In this document: positions 54,037 through 62,761 of the stretch, piece after piece
Layout of the letters: every line of letters begins with the position of its first letter
Position numbering within the stretch: position 1 is the stretch's first letter
DNA from: Herbaspirillum rhizosphaerae_A
GTDB taxonomy: Bacteria > Pseudomonadota > Gammaproteobacteria > Burkholderiales > Burkholderiaceae_D
Direction of reading: 5' to 3'
Length of the DNA: 64,000 bases
NCBI RefSeq assembly: GCF_046025915.1
Contig: NZ_JAQQFR010000005.1
Coordinates: 319,752 to 383,751 of the forward strand
The notes under the pieces: model-generated
The model's database searches: none
Seen by the model: the letters and a program-made list of their open reading frames with translations, nothing else
What the model was told of the DNA's origin: nothing
Made by a program: the position numbers and the translations under genes

Positions 54037-54737
54037 CAAACTGGTGACGCCTTGTCTGCGCCGCAGCATTTCTTGTACTTCTTGCCGCTGCCGCATGGGC
54101 AATCGTCGTTGCGGCCGGCTTTGGGGCCGTCGCGGCGCACGGTTTCCACCGCAGACTTGCGATGCGGTAGCCAGTATTTGTAGATGTGCGGAATCGCTGA
54201 TTCCACTTCCACCGCCAGCTTGTGCGACTTGACCGGATCTTCGATCAACGGGATTTCTTCTTCTTCCAGCTCATCCGAACCCAGCAGATAGATCGGGCGC
54301 ATCAGTTCGGACAGATTGGAGTGGAAAATCGGATCCCATTCCTTGGCGCGCAATTGGATGCCTTCCCAGAAGCCGCCGGCCCAGGCTTCGCCATCGAGCA
54401 GGCTCTTGCCTTCGTGCTCACGCTCGCAGAACAGTGGTTCGTATTCCTTGGGGGCGACTTCCAGCGTGATGGCGATTTCGTTCATCGAGCGCGCGATCAG
54501 ACCGGTAATGCGTTCGGCTTCTTTCGGTGATTTGAACTTTGGCGTGTCTTCCGGCTGGCTGCCCCAGACGCGCGGCAACCATTCGGCCATGAGGACTTCC
54601 TGCGGGCCGATCACCAGTGCGGTGAGGAAGCCGTGCAGCGTATCCATGGTCATGGCGTCGTCGGCACAACGGTCGGATAACAGGAAATCGTCGAGTTCGT
54701 CGAACTCTTCGTCGGAAAGGGGCTGGTCAAGTTGCAT
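54036..54737 (-). CDS. UPF0149/YecA-family protein with SEC-C zinc motif
   Basis: A 233-residue protein with the UPF0149 (YgfB/YecA) helical domain in about residues 5-185 (DEFDELDDFLLS, TMDTLHGFLTALVIGP, GEAWAGGFWEGIQ) and a C-terminal SEC-C motif, NDDCPCGSGKKYKKCC (about 210-225), a zinc-binding module also found on SecA. YecA of E. coli binds SecB and ribosomes, so a role around protein export is possible. Convergent with the TSUP gene, ending inside the palindromic repeat. Confidence 0.9.
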   Translation of the reverse strand: MQLDQPLSDEEFDELDDFLLSDRCADDAMTMDTLHGFLTALVIGPQEVLMAEWLPRVWGSQPEDTPKFKSPKEAERITGLIARSMNEIAITLEVAPKEYEPLFCEREHEGKSLLDGEAWAGGFWEGIQLRAKEWDPIFHSNLSELMRPIYLLGSDELEEEEIPLIEDPVKSHKLAVEVESAIPHIYKYWLPHRKSAVETVRRDGPKAGRNDDCPCGSGKKYKKCCGADKASPV

Positions 54738-54847
54738 GATGTGCGTCCGTGTTGCGAATAAAACCGCAGTTTAATTCCATTCGGCTGCGGAGGCGAGGAT
54801 TACCGCCGGTTTCAGGTTCCTCTTTCCCGTTGCCTGCGCCGGGCACG

Positions 54848-54853
54848 TACAAT
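54848..54853 (+). promoter_or_regulatory. -10 element placed for a leaderless srkA transcript
   Basis: TACAAT ends seven bases before the srkA ATG at 54860, so the predicted transcription start is the A of the start codon itself. There is no Shine-Dalgarno sequence and no good -35. Confidence 0.45.
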
Positions 54854-54859
54854 ACGGCC

Positions 54860-55855
54860 ATGACCGATTCCACCACCGTATTCAACTTCGCCGGGCTGTC
54901 GCCGGACACCGTGCTCGATGCACTCGATAGTGTCGGCCTGTATGGCGACGGGCGTCTGTTGGCGCTCAACAGCTATGAGAATCGGGTCTATCAGGTTGGC
55001 ATGGAAGAGGGGCCGCCGCTGGTGGCGAAGTTCTATCGCCCGCAACGCTGGAGCGACACCGCGATCCTCGAAGAGCATGCTTTCGTCAACGAGCTGGTCG
55101 AGCAGGAAATCCCGGTCGTTCCCGCCATGCAACTTGCCAACGGCCGCAGCTTGCAGGAGTTTAAAGGCTTTCGTTTCGCCGCCTTCACCCGGCATGGCGG
55201 CCGTGCGCCCGAACTCGATAACCCCGACACGCTGGAATGGCTGGGTCGCTTCATCGGCCGTATCCATGCGGTCGGCATGCAACGTTCGTTTGAACATCGA
55301 CCGGCGTTGAACATCGCCACCTTTGGCGAAGAGCCGCGCGATTATCTGCTGGCCAACGACTTTATTCCCATGGACGTGCTGACCTCATACAAGACGACGG
55401 TCGATCACGCCCTGGACGGTGTGCGCCGTTGCTTTGATCGTGCCGGCGACATCAAGCAATTGCGTCTGCATGGCGACTGCCACGTCGGCAATGTCTTGTG
55501 GACCGACGCCGGGCCGCACTTCGTCGACTTCGACGATAGCCGCAGCGGACCTGCGATTCAGGATCTGTGGATGCTGCTGTCGGGTGAGCGCGGCGACATG
55601 GTGCGCCAGCTGTCCGATCTGCTGGCCGGTTATGAGAGTTTTTGCGAATTCGAGCAGCGCGAGTTGTATCTGATCGAAGCCTTGCGCACCTTGCGCCTGA
55701 TTCATTACTCCGCATGGTTGGCGCGGCGTTGGGAAGATCCGGCGTTTCCGCAGGCTTTCCCATGGTTCAATACGCAACGCTACTGGCAGGACAGAATTTT
55801 GGAATTGCGCGAGCAGATCGCGCTGATGGATGAACCGCCTTTATGGCCGTTATAA
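54860..55855 (+). CDS. srkA: stress response serine/threonine kinase (YihE/SrkA)
   Basis: A 331-residue member of the choline-kinase-like fold; E. coli SrkA phosphorylates proteins and protects against MazF-linked stress death. Features are the ATP-lysine in LVAKFYRPQRWS (about 49-60), the catalytic loop LHGDCHVGNVLW and the metal-binding VDFDDSRSGP. ATG 54860 gives the family N-terminus. The tag gene follows 25 bp downstream and is probably co-transcribed. Confidence 0.92.
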   Translation: MTDSTTVFNFAGLSPDTVLDALDSVGLYGDGRLLALNSYENRVYQVGMEEGPPLVAKFYRPQRWSDTAILEEHAFVNELVEQEIPVVPAMQLANGRSLQEFKGFRFAAFTRHGGRAPELDNPDTLEWLGRFIGRIHAVGMQRSFEHRPALNIATFGEEPRDYLLANDFIPMDVLTSYKTTVDHALDGVRRCFDRAGDIKQLRLHGDCHVGNVLWTDAGPHFVDFDDSRSGPAIQDLWMLLSGERGDMVRQLSDLLAGYESFCEFEQRELYLIEALRTLRLIHYSAWLARRWEDPAFPQAFPWFNTQRYWQDRILELREQIALMDEPPLWPL

Positions 55856-55880
55856 ACTTTGGAAAATGAGTGAGGAAGCA

Positions 55881-56453
55881 ATGAGCGTACAACGCTGCGC
55901 CTGGGTCAATCTCGACAATCCGCGCTACGTGACTTACCACGACGAAGAATGGGGCGTTCCATGCCACGACGAGACGCGCCTGTTTGAAATGCTCAACCTG
56001 GAAGGCGCGCAAGCCGGCCTGAGCTGGGAGACCGTACTCAACAAGCGCGAAACCTACCGAGCTGCCTTCGATCAATGGAATCCGGAAAAGATCGCGCGCT
56101 ATACCGATGCCAAGGTGGCGAAGTTGCTGGCCGATCCGGGTATCGTTCGCAATCGCCTGAAAGTGGCGGCGACCATCACCAATGCGCAAAGCTATCTGCG
56201 CCTGCGCGACGAAGTCGGAGGCCTCGATCCTTTTCTGTGGGCGTATGTCGACGGTAAACCGATCCGCAACAAGTGGAAAAACCTGAGTGATGCACCTGCC
56301 ACGACGGCGCTATCGGATCAGGTGTCAAAAGATCTTCTCAAGCGCGGTTTCAAGTTTGTCGGCTCGACCATTGTCTACGCCTACCTGCAAGGCATAGGCG
56401 TCATTGATGACCACGTCGTCGGCTGTCATTGCCATGGGAAAAAGCACAAATAG
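55881..56453 (+). CDS. tag: DNA-3-methyladenine glycosylase I
   Basis: Removes 3-methyladenine from alkylated DNA. The 190-residue protein matches Tag length and motifs: MSVQRCAWVNLDNPRYVTYHDEEWGVP with the zinc-ligand Cys6 and His, EMLNLEGAQAGLSWETVLNKR with the active-site Glu, and the C-terminal zinc ligands in DDHVVGCHCH. GAGG six bases before the ATG at 55881 supports this start over the ATG at 55866. Confidence 0.95.
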   Translation: MSVQRCAWVNLDNPRYVTYHDEEWGVPCHDETRLFEMLNLEGAQAGLSWETVLNKRETYRAAFDQWNPEKIARYTDAKVAKLLADPGIVRNRLKVAATITNAQSYLRLRDEVGGLDPFLWAYVDGKPIRNKWKNLSDAPATTALSDQVSKDLLKRGFKFVGSTIVYAYLQGIGVIDDHVVGCHCHGKKHK

Positions 56454-56475
56454 TTCTGCGGCCTTCGCTAATCCT

Positions 56476-56567
56476 TGTCGTTCCAGCGAATGCTGGAATC
56501 CAGTGTCGTTTCTTTGCTTGAGACGCACGACACTGGATCCTGGCGTGCGCCAGGATGATGGGGAATG
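56476..56567. repeat. REP-like double-hairpin extragenic repeat
   Basis: Two small hairpins, TTCCAGC-GAAT-GCTGGAA (56481-56498) and ATCCTGGCG-TG-CGCCAGGAT (56537-56556), are joined by complementary arms TCCAGTGTCGT (56499-56509) and ACGACACTGGA (56527-56537). The TTCC...GGAATCCA / TGGATCC...GGATGA layout is that of dispersed extragenic repeats in many proteobacteria. It sits between convergent tag and aldehyde dehydrogenase genes. Confidence 0.75.
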
Positions 56568-56603
56568 AAACAAAGTCGGCGATATGTCCGGCTCCACAAA
56601 ATG

Positions 56604-56639
56604 AAAAGCCCGCGCTCAATCAAGAGCGCGGGCTTTTTT
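56604..56639. terminator. bidirectional terminator between tag and the aldehyde dehydrogenase gene
   Basis: Perfect 14-bp stem AAAAGCCCGCGCTC / GAGCGCGGGCTTTT with an AATCAA loop and a T-run to 56639. Confidence 0.9.
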
Positions 56640-56656
56640 GTCGCTGCGTGAAGTGC

Positions 56657-58090
56657 TTACACGTCCAGCTGCGAAACGAACTTGGTATTGACGTAAGCTT
56701 CGATCGCTTCGGTGCCGCCTTCAGAACCGTAGCCGCTGTCCTTGATGCCGCCGAACGGTACTTCCGGCAAGGCCAGGCCCAGATGGTTGATGGTGATCAT
56801 GCCGCTTTCAACGCGTGTCGACAGGGCGTGCTTGGTTTGCGCCGACTTGGCGTAAGCGTAGGCAGCCAGGCCGAACGGCAGGCGGTTGGCTTCGGCGATC
56901 ACTTCGTCCAGTGTCTCGAACGAGTTGATCAATGCCAGCGGGCCGAACGGTTCTTCGTTCATGGCGCGTGCCGACAGCGGTACGTTGGTCAGCACGGTTG
57001 GTTCGAAGAAGTAGCCCTTGTCACCGACGCGCTTGCCGCCAAAGCGCAGTTGCGCACCTTGTTCCACGGCGTCGCTGATCAGTGCCTCCAGTGCAGGGAT
57101 GCGACGCTTGTTGGCGACCGGGCCCATGGTCGTGCCGGCAGTCATGCCGTCTCCGACCTTCAGTTGGCTGGCAGCGGTGATGAACTTGTCGACGAAGGCG
57201 TCGAACACTTTCTTTTGCACCAGAAAGCGGGTCGGCGAGACGCAGACCTGGCCGGCGTTGCGGAACTTGGCCATCGCCAGTTGCTTGGCTGCGGCGTCGA
57301 TATCGGCATCGTCGAACACGATAGCTGGTGCGTGGCCGCCCAGTTCCATCGTGGCACGCTTCATGTGCGTACCGGCCAGTGCGGCCAGTTGTTTGCCGAC
57401 CGGGGTCGAACCGGTGAAGGAAATTTTCTTGATGATCGGATGCGGGATCAGGTATTCGGAGATTTCCGACGGCACGCCGTAGACCAGATTGACCACGCCT
57501 TCAGGAATGCCGGCATCGGCAAACGCGCGGATCAGTTCAGCAGGCGAGGCCGGTGTTTCTTCCGGCGCCTTGACGATGATGGAGCAGCCTGCCGCCAGTG
57601 CTGCCGACAGCTTGCGCACGACTTGATTGAGCGGGAAGTTCCATGGTGTGAACGCGGCGACAGGGCCGACCGGTTCTTTGATCACCATCTGATAAGCATT
57701 CGGCACGCGCGCTGGTACCAGACGGCCGTAGGTGCGGCGGGCTTCTTCGGCGAACCAGTCGATGGTGTCGGCGGCGCCCAGGGTTTCTGCCTTGGCTTCA
57801 GCCAGTGGCTTGCCTTGTTCCAGCGTCATCAGTTGCGCGACTTCGTCAGCGCGTTCACGCAGGATGTTGGCAGCCTTGCGCATGATCTTTGAGCGCTCGA
57901 AAGCGGAGATATTGCGCCAGGTGTCGAAACCTTTTTGCGCGGAAGCCAGCGCAGCATCGAGGTCTTGCTTGTTGGCGTGAGCGATGTGGCCGATGACTTC
58001 TTCGGTGGCTGGATTGACGACCGGAATGGTGCGATCGGAGACACTGGCAGTCCAGCGACCATTGATGAATAGTTGAACGTCTTTGTACAT
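56657..58090 (-). CDS. NAD(P)-dependent aldehyde dehydrogenase, succinate-semialdehyde dehydrogenase type
   Basis: A 477-residue aldehyde dehydrogenase. The conserved Asn is in TPWNFPLNQV (about 150), the catalytic Glu in MELGGHAP (about 250) and the nucleophile Cys in FRNAGQVCVSPTRF (about 284). The overall pattern is that of succinate-semialdehyde or alpha-ketoglutaric-semialdehyde dehydrogenases (GabD-like); substrate cannot be decided by eye and no 4-aminobutyrate or sugar-acid genes lie nearby. Single gene, with a 246-bp gap to the next. Confidence 0.85.
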   Translation of the reverse strand: MYKDVQLFINGRWTASVSDRTIPVVNPATEEVIGHIAHANKQDLDAALASAQKGFDTWRNISAFERSKIMRKAANILRERADEVAQLMTLEQGKPLAEAKAETLGAADTIDWFAEEARRTYGRLVPARVPNAYQMVIKEPVGPVAAFTPWNFPLNQVVRKLSAALAAGCSIIVKAPEETPASPAELIRAFADAGIPEGVVNLVYGVPSEISEYLIPHPIIKKISFTGSTPVGKQLAALAGTHMKRATMELGGHAPAIVFDDADIDAAAKQLAMAKFRNAGQVCVSPTRFLVQKKVFDAFVDKFITAASQLKVGDGMTAGTTMGPVANKRRIPALEALISDAVEQGAQLRFGGKRVGDKGYFFEPTVLTNVPLSARAMNEEPFGPLALINSFETLDEVIAEANRLPFGLAAYAYAKSAQTKHALSTRVESGMITINHLGLALPEVPFGGIKDSGYGSEGGTEAIEAYVNTKFVSQLDV

Positions 58091-58271
58091 GATGAGTATC
58101 TCTTTGCTAATCAGGGATGAAAGGATGCGAAGCAGAATGTTGAAATCATTTTGAAATCACTTCCGGCGGAATGGCTTGCAGAAGCGACTGGCGTATGCCG
58201 TGAGTTAGTTATACCACGGCTGGGAAAGTTGCGTCAGGTCAACGCAAAAAACGAAGCCATCGAAACCATTC

Positions 58272-58311
58272 GGGACGATATACCTTCGACATGCAGTCCG
58301 AATATCGTCCC
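58272..58311 (-). terminator. hairpin after the Old Yellow Enzyme gene
   Basis: GGGACGATA / TATCGTCCC 9-bp inverted repeat with a 22-base loop, 26 bases after the stop codon of the flavoenzyme gene and about 180 bases before the dehydrogenase start. No T-run follows, so termination is uncertain. Confidence 0.35.
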
Positions 58312-58336
58312 ATCGTCCCGGAATGTCGCTGTCGGA

Positions 58337-59452
58337 TCAGTCGAGGTCGCCGTAGTCGACACTCTCACGCAATGGCGTCTTGCTCGATGCAGCGCGCACG
58401 TATTGCGGCGGCCAGGCGACGTTTTCCTTGAGCGCATCGGCGGCGCGCAGCGGCCAGTAAGGATCGCGCAGCAGTTCACGCGCCAGCAGCACGAGATCGG
58501 CTTGCTCGGTGCGCAGAACATGTTCCGCCTGAATGGCATCGGTGATCATGCCGACGGTGCCGGTGGCGATCTTGGCTTCGCTCTTTACTCGCGCGGCAAA
58601 GGCAGTCTGATAGCCGGGTCCGGTGGGAATCGTCGCTGTCGCTACGTTACCGCCGCTGGAGACGTCGACCAGATCGACGCCGAGGTCGCGCAGCATGCTT
58701 GAAACCGCAACCGTCTCGTCGGGATTCCAGCCGCCCTCAGTCCAATCGGTTGCCGATAAACGGACGAAGAGCGGCAGTTCTGCCGGCCAGACTTTGCGTA
58801 CGGCAGTGACAGCTTCCAGCAAGAAGCGCGCACGGTTTTCCAGTGAACCACCGTATTGGTCAGTACGTTGATTGCTCAGCGGCGAGAGGAATTCATGCAG
58901 CAAGTAGCCGTGTGCGGCGTGCACCTCAACGACCTTGAAGCCGGCCTTGAAGGCGCGTTGTGCGGCATCGGCAAAAGCTTGCACGCGTTGCGCGATGGCT
59001 TCCACGCTCAGTTCCACAGGTGCTTTGAAGGTGGCGTCGAAAGGAATAGCCGACGGGCCTACGGTATCCCAACCGCCTTCTGCCGCAGGTACGGTGCCGA
59101 CCTTGCCGGCCCATGGACGCCAGGCACTGGCTTTGCGGCCGGCATGCGCCAGTTGGATGCCTGCGAAAGAACCCTGCGCTTCGATGAAGCGGGTAATGCG
59201 GCGCAGCGGTTCAATGTGGTCGTCTTTCCAGATGCCGACGTCTTCCGGTGTGATGCGGCCCTCGGCCAGAATGCCGGCCGCTTCCACGATCACCAGACCG
59301 GCGCCGCCCACGGCGCGGCTGCCCAGATGAACCAGATGCCAGTCATTGACGAAACCGTCCTGTGCCGAGTATTGGCACATCGGGGAGACGGCAATGCGGT
59401 TCGGCAGAGTCAGTTCGCGCAACTTCAGCGGGGAGAATAATTTGCTGCTCAT
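58337..59452 (-). CDS. Old Yellow Enzyme family NADH:flavin oxidoreductase (XenA/NamA-like)
   Basis: A 371-residue FMN-dependent ene-reductase that reduces activated C=C bonds of enals, enones and nitro compounds. The thermophilic-like/XenA subgroup is indicated by the flavin-modulating Cys25 in SPMCQYSAQDG, the substrate-binding His pair in AHAHGYLLHEFLSPL-type sequence (VHAAHGYLLHEFLSPLSNQR, about 180-199) and the absence of the Thr of classical OYE. AGGAG lies seven bases before the ATG. It probably serves electrophile detoxification; no pathway partners are adjacent. Confidence 0.9.
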   Translation of the reverse strand: MSSKLFSPLKLRELTLPNRIAVSPMCQYSAQDGFVNDWHLVHLGSRAVGGAGLVIVEAAGILAEGRITPEDVGIWKDDHIEPLRRITRFIEAQGSFAGIQLAHAGRKASAWRPWAGKVGTVPAAEGGWDTVGPSAIPFDATFKAPVELSVEAIAQRVQAFADAAQRAFKAGFKVVEVHAAHGYLLHEFLSPLSNQRTDQYGGSLENRARFLLEAVTAVRKVWPAELPLFVRLSATDWTEGGWNPDETVAVSSMLRDLGVDLVDVSSGGNVATATIPTGPGYQTAFAARVKSEAKIATGTVGMITDAIQAEHVLRTEQADLVLLARELLRDPYWPLRAADALKENVAWPPQYVRAASSKTPLRESVDYGDLD

Positions 59453-59623
59453 CGGAAGCTCCTGTTTGTTTGCTGCGCACGTGAGATAGATGGCGCGCTC
59501 GCAAGTGGGAAGTAGAGGGAAGTGGTTGTTCGGTGAAACCAGAAGTCTATTTTATTTTGTGAAATCGCGTTTGGCGCCGCCGGATTCTTCACGTGTCTTC
59601 CAGACGGCGCATGATTTCAGCAT

Positions 59624-61435
59624 TTAGTCGGTATTGAACTGCAGTGCAGCCAGACTGGCGTAAAGACCGTTCTGCGCAATCAGCGAAGCATGGGTGCCAG
59701 TCTCTACGATGCGGCCGTGTTCCAGCACGATGATACGGTCGGCGCGTTGCACGGTCGCCAGACGATGTGCGATGACCAGCGTGGTGCGGCCGATCATGGC
59801 GGCTTCCAGTGCAGATTGCACCAGACGTTCGGATTCGGCGTCGAGCGCACTGGTGGCTTCGTCCAGCAAGAGCAGCGGGGGATTCTTCAGCAGCGCGCGC
59901 GCAATCGCGATGCGCTGGCGCTGACCGCCGGACAGACGCACACCGCGTTCACCCAGGAAGGATTGGTAGCCTTGTGGCAGGCGCTCGATGAACTCATGCG
60001 CCGCCGCCATCTTCGCTGCAGCAATGACTTCCTCGTCGTTGGCGTCGGCGCGGCCAAAGCGGATGTTCTCCAAGGCATTCTCGGAAAAAACGATGGTGTC
60101 CTGCGGCACGATGCCAATGGCGCCGCGCAGAGTTTGCAGGGAAAGAAACTTGATATCAACGCCATCCAGTTTGATCGTGCCTTGCTGCGGATCGTAGAAG
60201 CGCAGCAGCAACTGGAACAGCGTGGTCTTGCCGGCGCCGGACGGGCCGACGATGGCGATGGTTTCGCCCGGTCTGATATCGAGCGACAGATGCATCAGCG
60301 CGCTGCTGTCTGGACGAGACGGATAGTGGAAGACGACGTCTTCCATGTGCAGCGCTGCGCCATTCGCTGTGCGCGGTGGCAGCGTTTCAGGCAGCAACAC
60401 CGATTGCACCGGTGATTTTGCGGTCAGCAGATCGAGCAGGCGCTCGGTGGCGCCTGCTGCGCGTTGCGTGTCGCCCAGCACTTCCGACAAGGCGCCGATG
60501 GAGCCGGCCACCAGCGATGCGTACAGGATGAACTGACCGAGCTGGCCGCCGCTCATGCTGCCTTGAACGACGGCATGCGCACCCAACCACAGCACGAACA
60601 CAATCGCGCCGAAGACCAGAAGGATCGCCATCATCGTCAGCACGGAACGCGCCCGGATGCGTTGCATGGCGGTATGAAAAGCGCGCTCCACCGATGTGCC
60701 GAAACGTTTGGCTTCGATCTCTTCATGCGTGAAGGCTTGTACCGTCGGCATGGCATTGAGAATCTCGCCGGCCAGCGCGGAGGCATCGGCGACGCGATCT
60801 TGCGATTCGCGCGAGAGCTTGCGCACGCGGCGACCGTAAAACACGATCGGCAGCACGACGGCCGCCAGCATCACGATGATGATGGACGACAGCTTGACAC
60901 TGGTGATGAACAACATGACCATGCCGCCGATGAACAGCAGTCCGTTGCGTAGCGCCATTGAAATGCTGGTGCCGACCAGTGTCTGGATCAGCGTCGTGTC
61001 GGTGGTCAGGCGTGACAGCACTTCACCGGTTTTGGTGGTTTCAAAGAATTGCGGGCTTTGCGTGACCACATGCGCGTAGACGGCGCTGCGCAGATCCGCC
61101 GTTACGCGCTCGCCCAGCCACGACACCATATAAAACCGTGCCGCTGTCGCCACGCCGAGGATGCAGGCTACGCCGAACAGTGCAAGAAAATACAGATCGA
61201 TGTGCAGCGTGCTTGCAGCGGCATCAGCGCTACCGCCACCGATGCCGCTTTTGCCGAAACCGAGATCGATCATTTGCCGGAAGGCGTACGGAATCGCCAG
61301 TGTCGCTGCTGCGGCGACGATGAGCGCCAGGCCGGCCAGCATGAATTGACGCTTGTAAGGTTGCAGGAAGGGGAGCAGGCCGATCAGAGTTTTGATGCTG
61401 CCTTTGGCTGGTTCAGGTTTGACGCTTGATGACAT
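59624..61435 (-). CDS. ABC exporter, fused permease/ATPase (MsbA-related)
   Basis: A 603-residue half-transporter that should act as a homodimer. Six transmembrane helices lie in about residues 30-330; the ATPase domain has Walker A GPSGAGKTT (about 397), signature LSGGQRQRIA, Walker B LLLLDEATSALD and the switch His in IAHRLATVQ. The sequence fits the MsbA-related group found in many proteobacteria rather than lipid-A flippase MsbA itself, since no lpxK or related gene is near. Substrate unknown; lipid or drug export is the family norm. Divergent from egtD. Confidence 0.9.
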   Translation of the reverse strand: MSSSVKPEPAKGSIKTLIGLLPFLQPYKRQFMLAGLALIVAAAATLAIPYAFRQMIDLGFGKSGIGGGSADAAASTLHIDLYFLALFGVACILGVATAARFYMVSWLGERVTADLRSAVYAHVVTQSPQFFETTKTGEVLSRLTTDTTLIQTLVGTSISMALRNGLLFIGGMVMLFITSVKLSSIIIVMLAAVVLPIVFYGRRVRKLSRESQDRVADASALAGEILNAMPTVQAFTHEEIEAKRFGTSVERAFHTAMQRIRARSVLTMMAILLVFGAIVFVLWLGAHAVVQGSMSGGQLGQFILYASLVAGSIGALSEVLGDTQRAAGATERLLDLLTAKSPVQSVLLPETLPPRTANGAALHMEDVVFHYPSRPDSSALMHLSLDIRPGETIAIVGPSGAGKTTLFQLLLRFYDPQQGTIKLDGVDIKFLSLQTLRGAIGIVPQDTIVFSENALENIRFGRADANDEEVIAAAKMAAAHEFIERLPQGYQSFLGERGVRLSGGQRQRIAIARALLKNPPLLLLDEATSALDAESERLVQSALEAAMIGRTTLVIAHRLATVQRADRIIVLEHGRIVETGTHASLIAQNGLYASLAALQFNTD

Positions 61436-61530
61436 GTTGGCAAGATTTGTGATGTTGATGAAGCAACTTATAGGCTGAATGTCAGAATTTTTATCGTGCG
61501 GTGAACCACATTGGTGATTGCAAGTCGATA

Positions 61531-61552
61531 GAATGCATAAGTATATGCATTC
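61531..61552. promoter_or_regulatory. perfect dyad between the ABC exporter gene and egtD
   Basis: GAATGCATA (61531-61539), AGTA, TATGCATTC (61544-61552): a 9-bp perfect inverted repeat with a four-base spacer in the middle of a 310-bp divergent region, 96 bases from the exporter ATG and about 200 from egtD. A dimeric regulator site is likely; the regulator is not known. Confidence 0.5.
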
Positions 61553-61695
61553 CTCAACTATTCAATCTGACAACAGATTGACCCCTTGAAATGCGCCATG
61601 TGCGCTCAATATTCGGTGGCTAGTACTTACTAAACGCGGTCTAGTGTATTGCATGCTTGCATACCGTGCCGATTGCGTTCATGCAGTTGTTATAT

Positions 61696-61734
61696 TGTGC
61701 GGTTACATTGTGCCGTTACATCATGCGGTTACAA
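61696..61734 (+). repeat. three 13-bp tandem repeats before egtD
   Basis: TGTGCGGTTACAT (61696-61708), TGTGCCGTTACAT (61709-61721) and CATGCGGTTACAA (61722-61734) run head to tail and end one base before the egtD Shine-Dalgarno sequence. They could be regulator sites or a translational control element. Confidence 0.65.
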
Positions 61735-61748
61735 CAAGGAGAGCAAAA

Positions 61749-62717
61749 TTGGCTCAACGATTGTCGCAGGACATGCAGGACGATTGGACGGAGAATTGCC
61801 CGATACGAGGTGAATTGCATGACGGACTGACGGCTGAAACCGCCAGCATTTCTCCTAAATACTTTTACGACGCGCTCGGCTCCACCTTGTTCGAAGCGAT
61901 TTGCGCGCTGCCGGAGTACTACCCGACCCGTACCGAAGCGCAGATTTTCGATCAGCATGCCGAGGATATTGCCGCTACCGTGGGCAAAGGCGTGACCATG
62001 ATCGACCTGGGCGCCGGCAATTGCGCTAAGGCAGCGCGCCTGTTTCCTTCCTTGCAGCCGCGTCAATATGTGCCCATCGATATCTCGACGGAATTCCTGC
62101 GCGAGGCCGTGAACGGTTTGCGGCAAAAATTCCCTGCGATACCAATGCAGGAAATCGCGATGGATTTTTCGACCTCGCTGCAATTGCCTTCGACGGTCGG
62201 ACGTGAAAATCGTCTGTTCTTTTATCCAGGATCATCGCTCGGCAACTTCGCGCCGGAAGAAGCACTGCAGTTCCTGCGCCGCATGCGCCATGGCCTGCAA
62301 CTGGGCGAAGCGGGCGGGGTGTTGCTCGGCATCGATCTGGTCAAGGAAAAGGCGGTATTGGATGCGGCCTACGACGATGCACTGGGCGTGACTGCGGCAT
62401 TCAACCGCAATGCGCTGTTGCACGTCAATCGTTTGCTGGGCAGCGATTTCGTGGTTGATGACTGGCAGCATCGCGGTTTCTTCAATCCCGAGTTGTCGCG
62501 TATCGAAATGCATTTGGAAGCACGCCGCGATGTCACCGTGACATGGTGCGGAGGCGGGAGAAAATTCCGCCAAGGCGAGCGTATCCATTCTGAGAACAGT
62601 TATAAATTTACGCCCGACGGCTTCAACGATTTGTTGCGCCAAGCCGGGTTCGGCCAGGCCAAGATGTGGTTCGATCCGCAGAAGTGGTTCATGCTCTGTT
62701 ACGCGCGGCCGGTGTGA
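61749..62717 (+). CDS. egtD: L-histidine N-alpha-methyltransferase
   Basis: Trimethylates histidine to hercynine, the first step of ergothioneine synthesis. The 322-residue protein (321 in Mycobacterium) shows SPKYFYDALGSTLFEAICALPEYYPTRTE, the SAM site MIDLGAGNCAKA, FPGSSLGNF-type YPGSSLGNFAPEEA, and ends with FGQAKMWFDPQKWFMLCYARP. The start is taken as TTG at 61749 because AAGGAG (61736-61741) lies seven bases before it; the frame is open to 61644 but that part is the repeat region. Adjacent egtB confirms the pathway. Confidence 0.92.
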   Translation: MAQRLSQDMQDDWTENCPIRGELHDGLTAETASISPKYFYDALGSTLFEAICALPEYYPTRTEAQIFDQHAEDIAATVGKGVTMIDLGAGNCAKAARLFPSLQPRQYVPIDISTEFLREAVNGLRQKFPAIPMQEIAMDFSTSLQLPSTVGRENRLFFYPGSSLGNFAPEEALQFLRRMRHGLQLGEAGGVLLGIDLVKEKAVLDAAYDDALGVTAAFNRNALLHVNRLLGSDFVVDDWQHRGFFNPELSRIEMHLEARRDVTVTWCGGGRKFRQGERIHSENSYKFTPDGFNDLLRQAGFGQAKMWFDPQKWFMLCYARPV

Positions 62718-62761
62718 GCGGCAAAAAAGATGCATAACATCTGCACAGGGAGATAAGCAGC

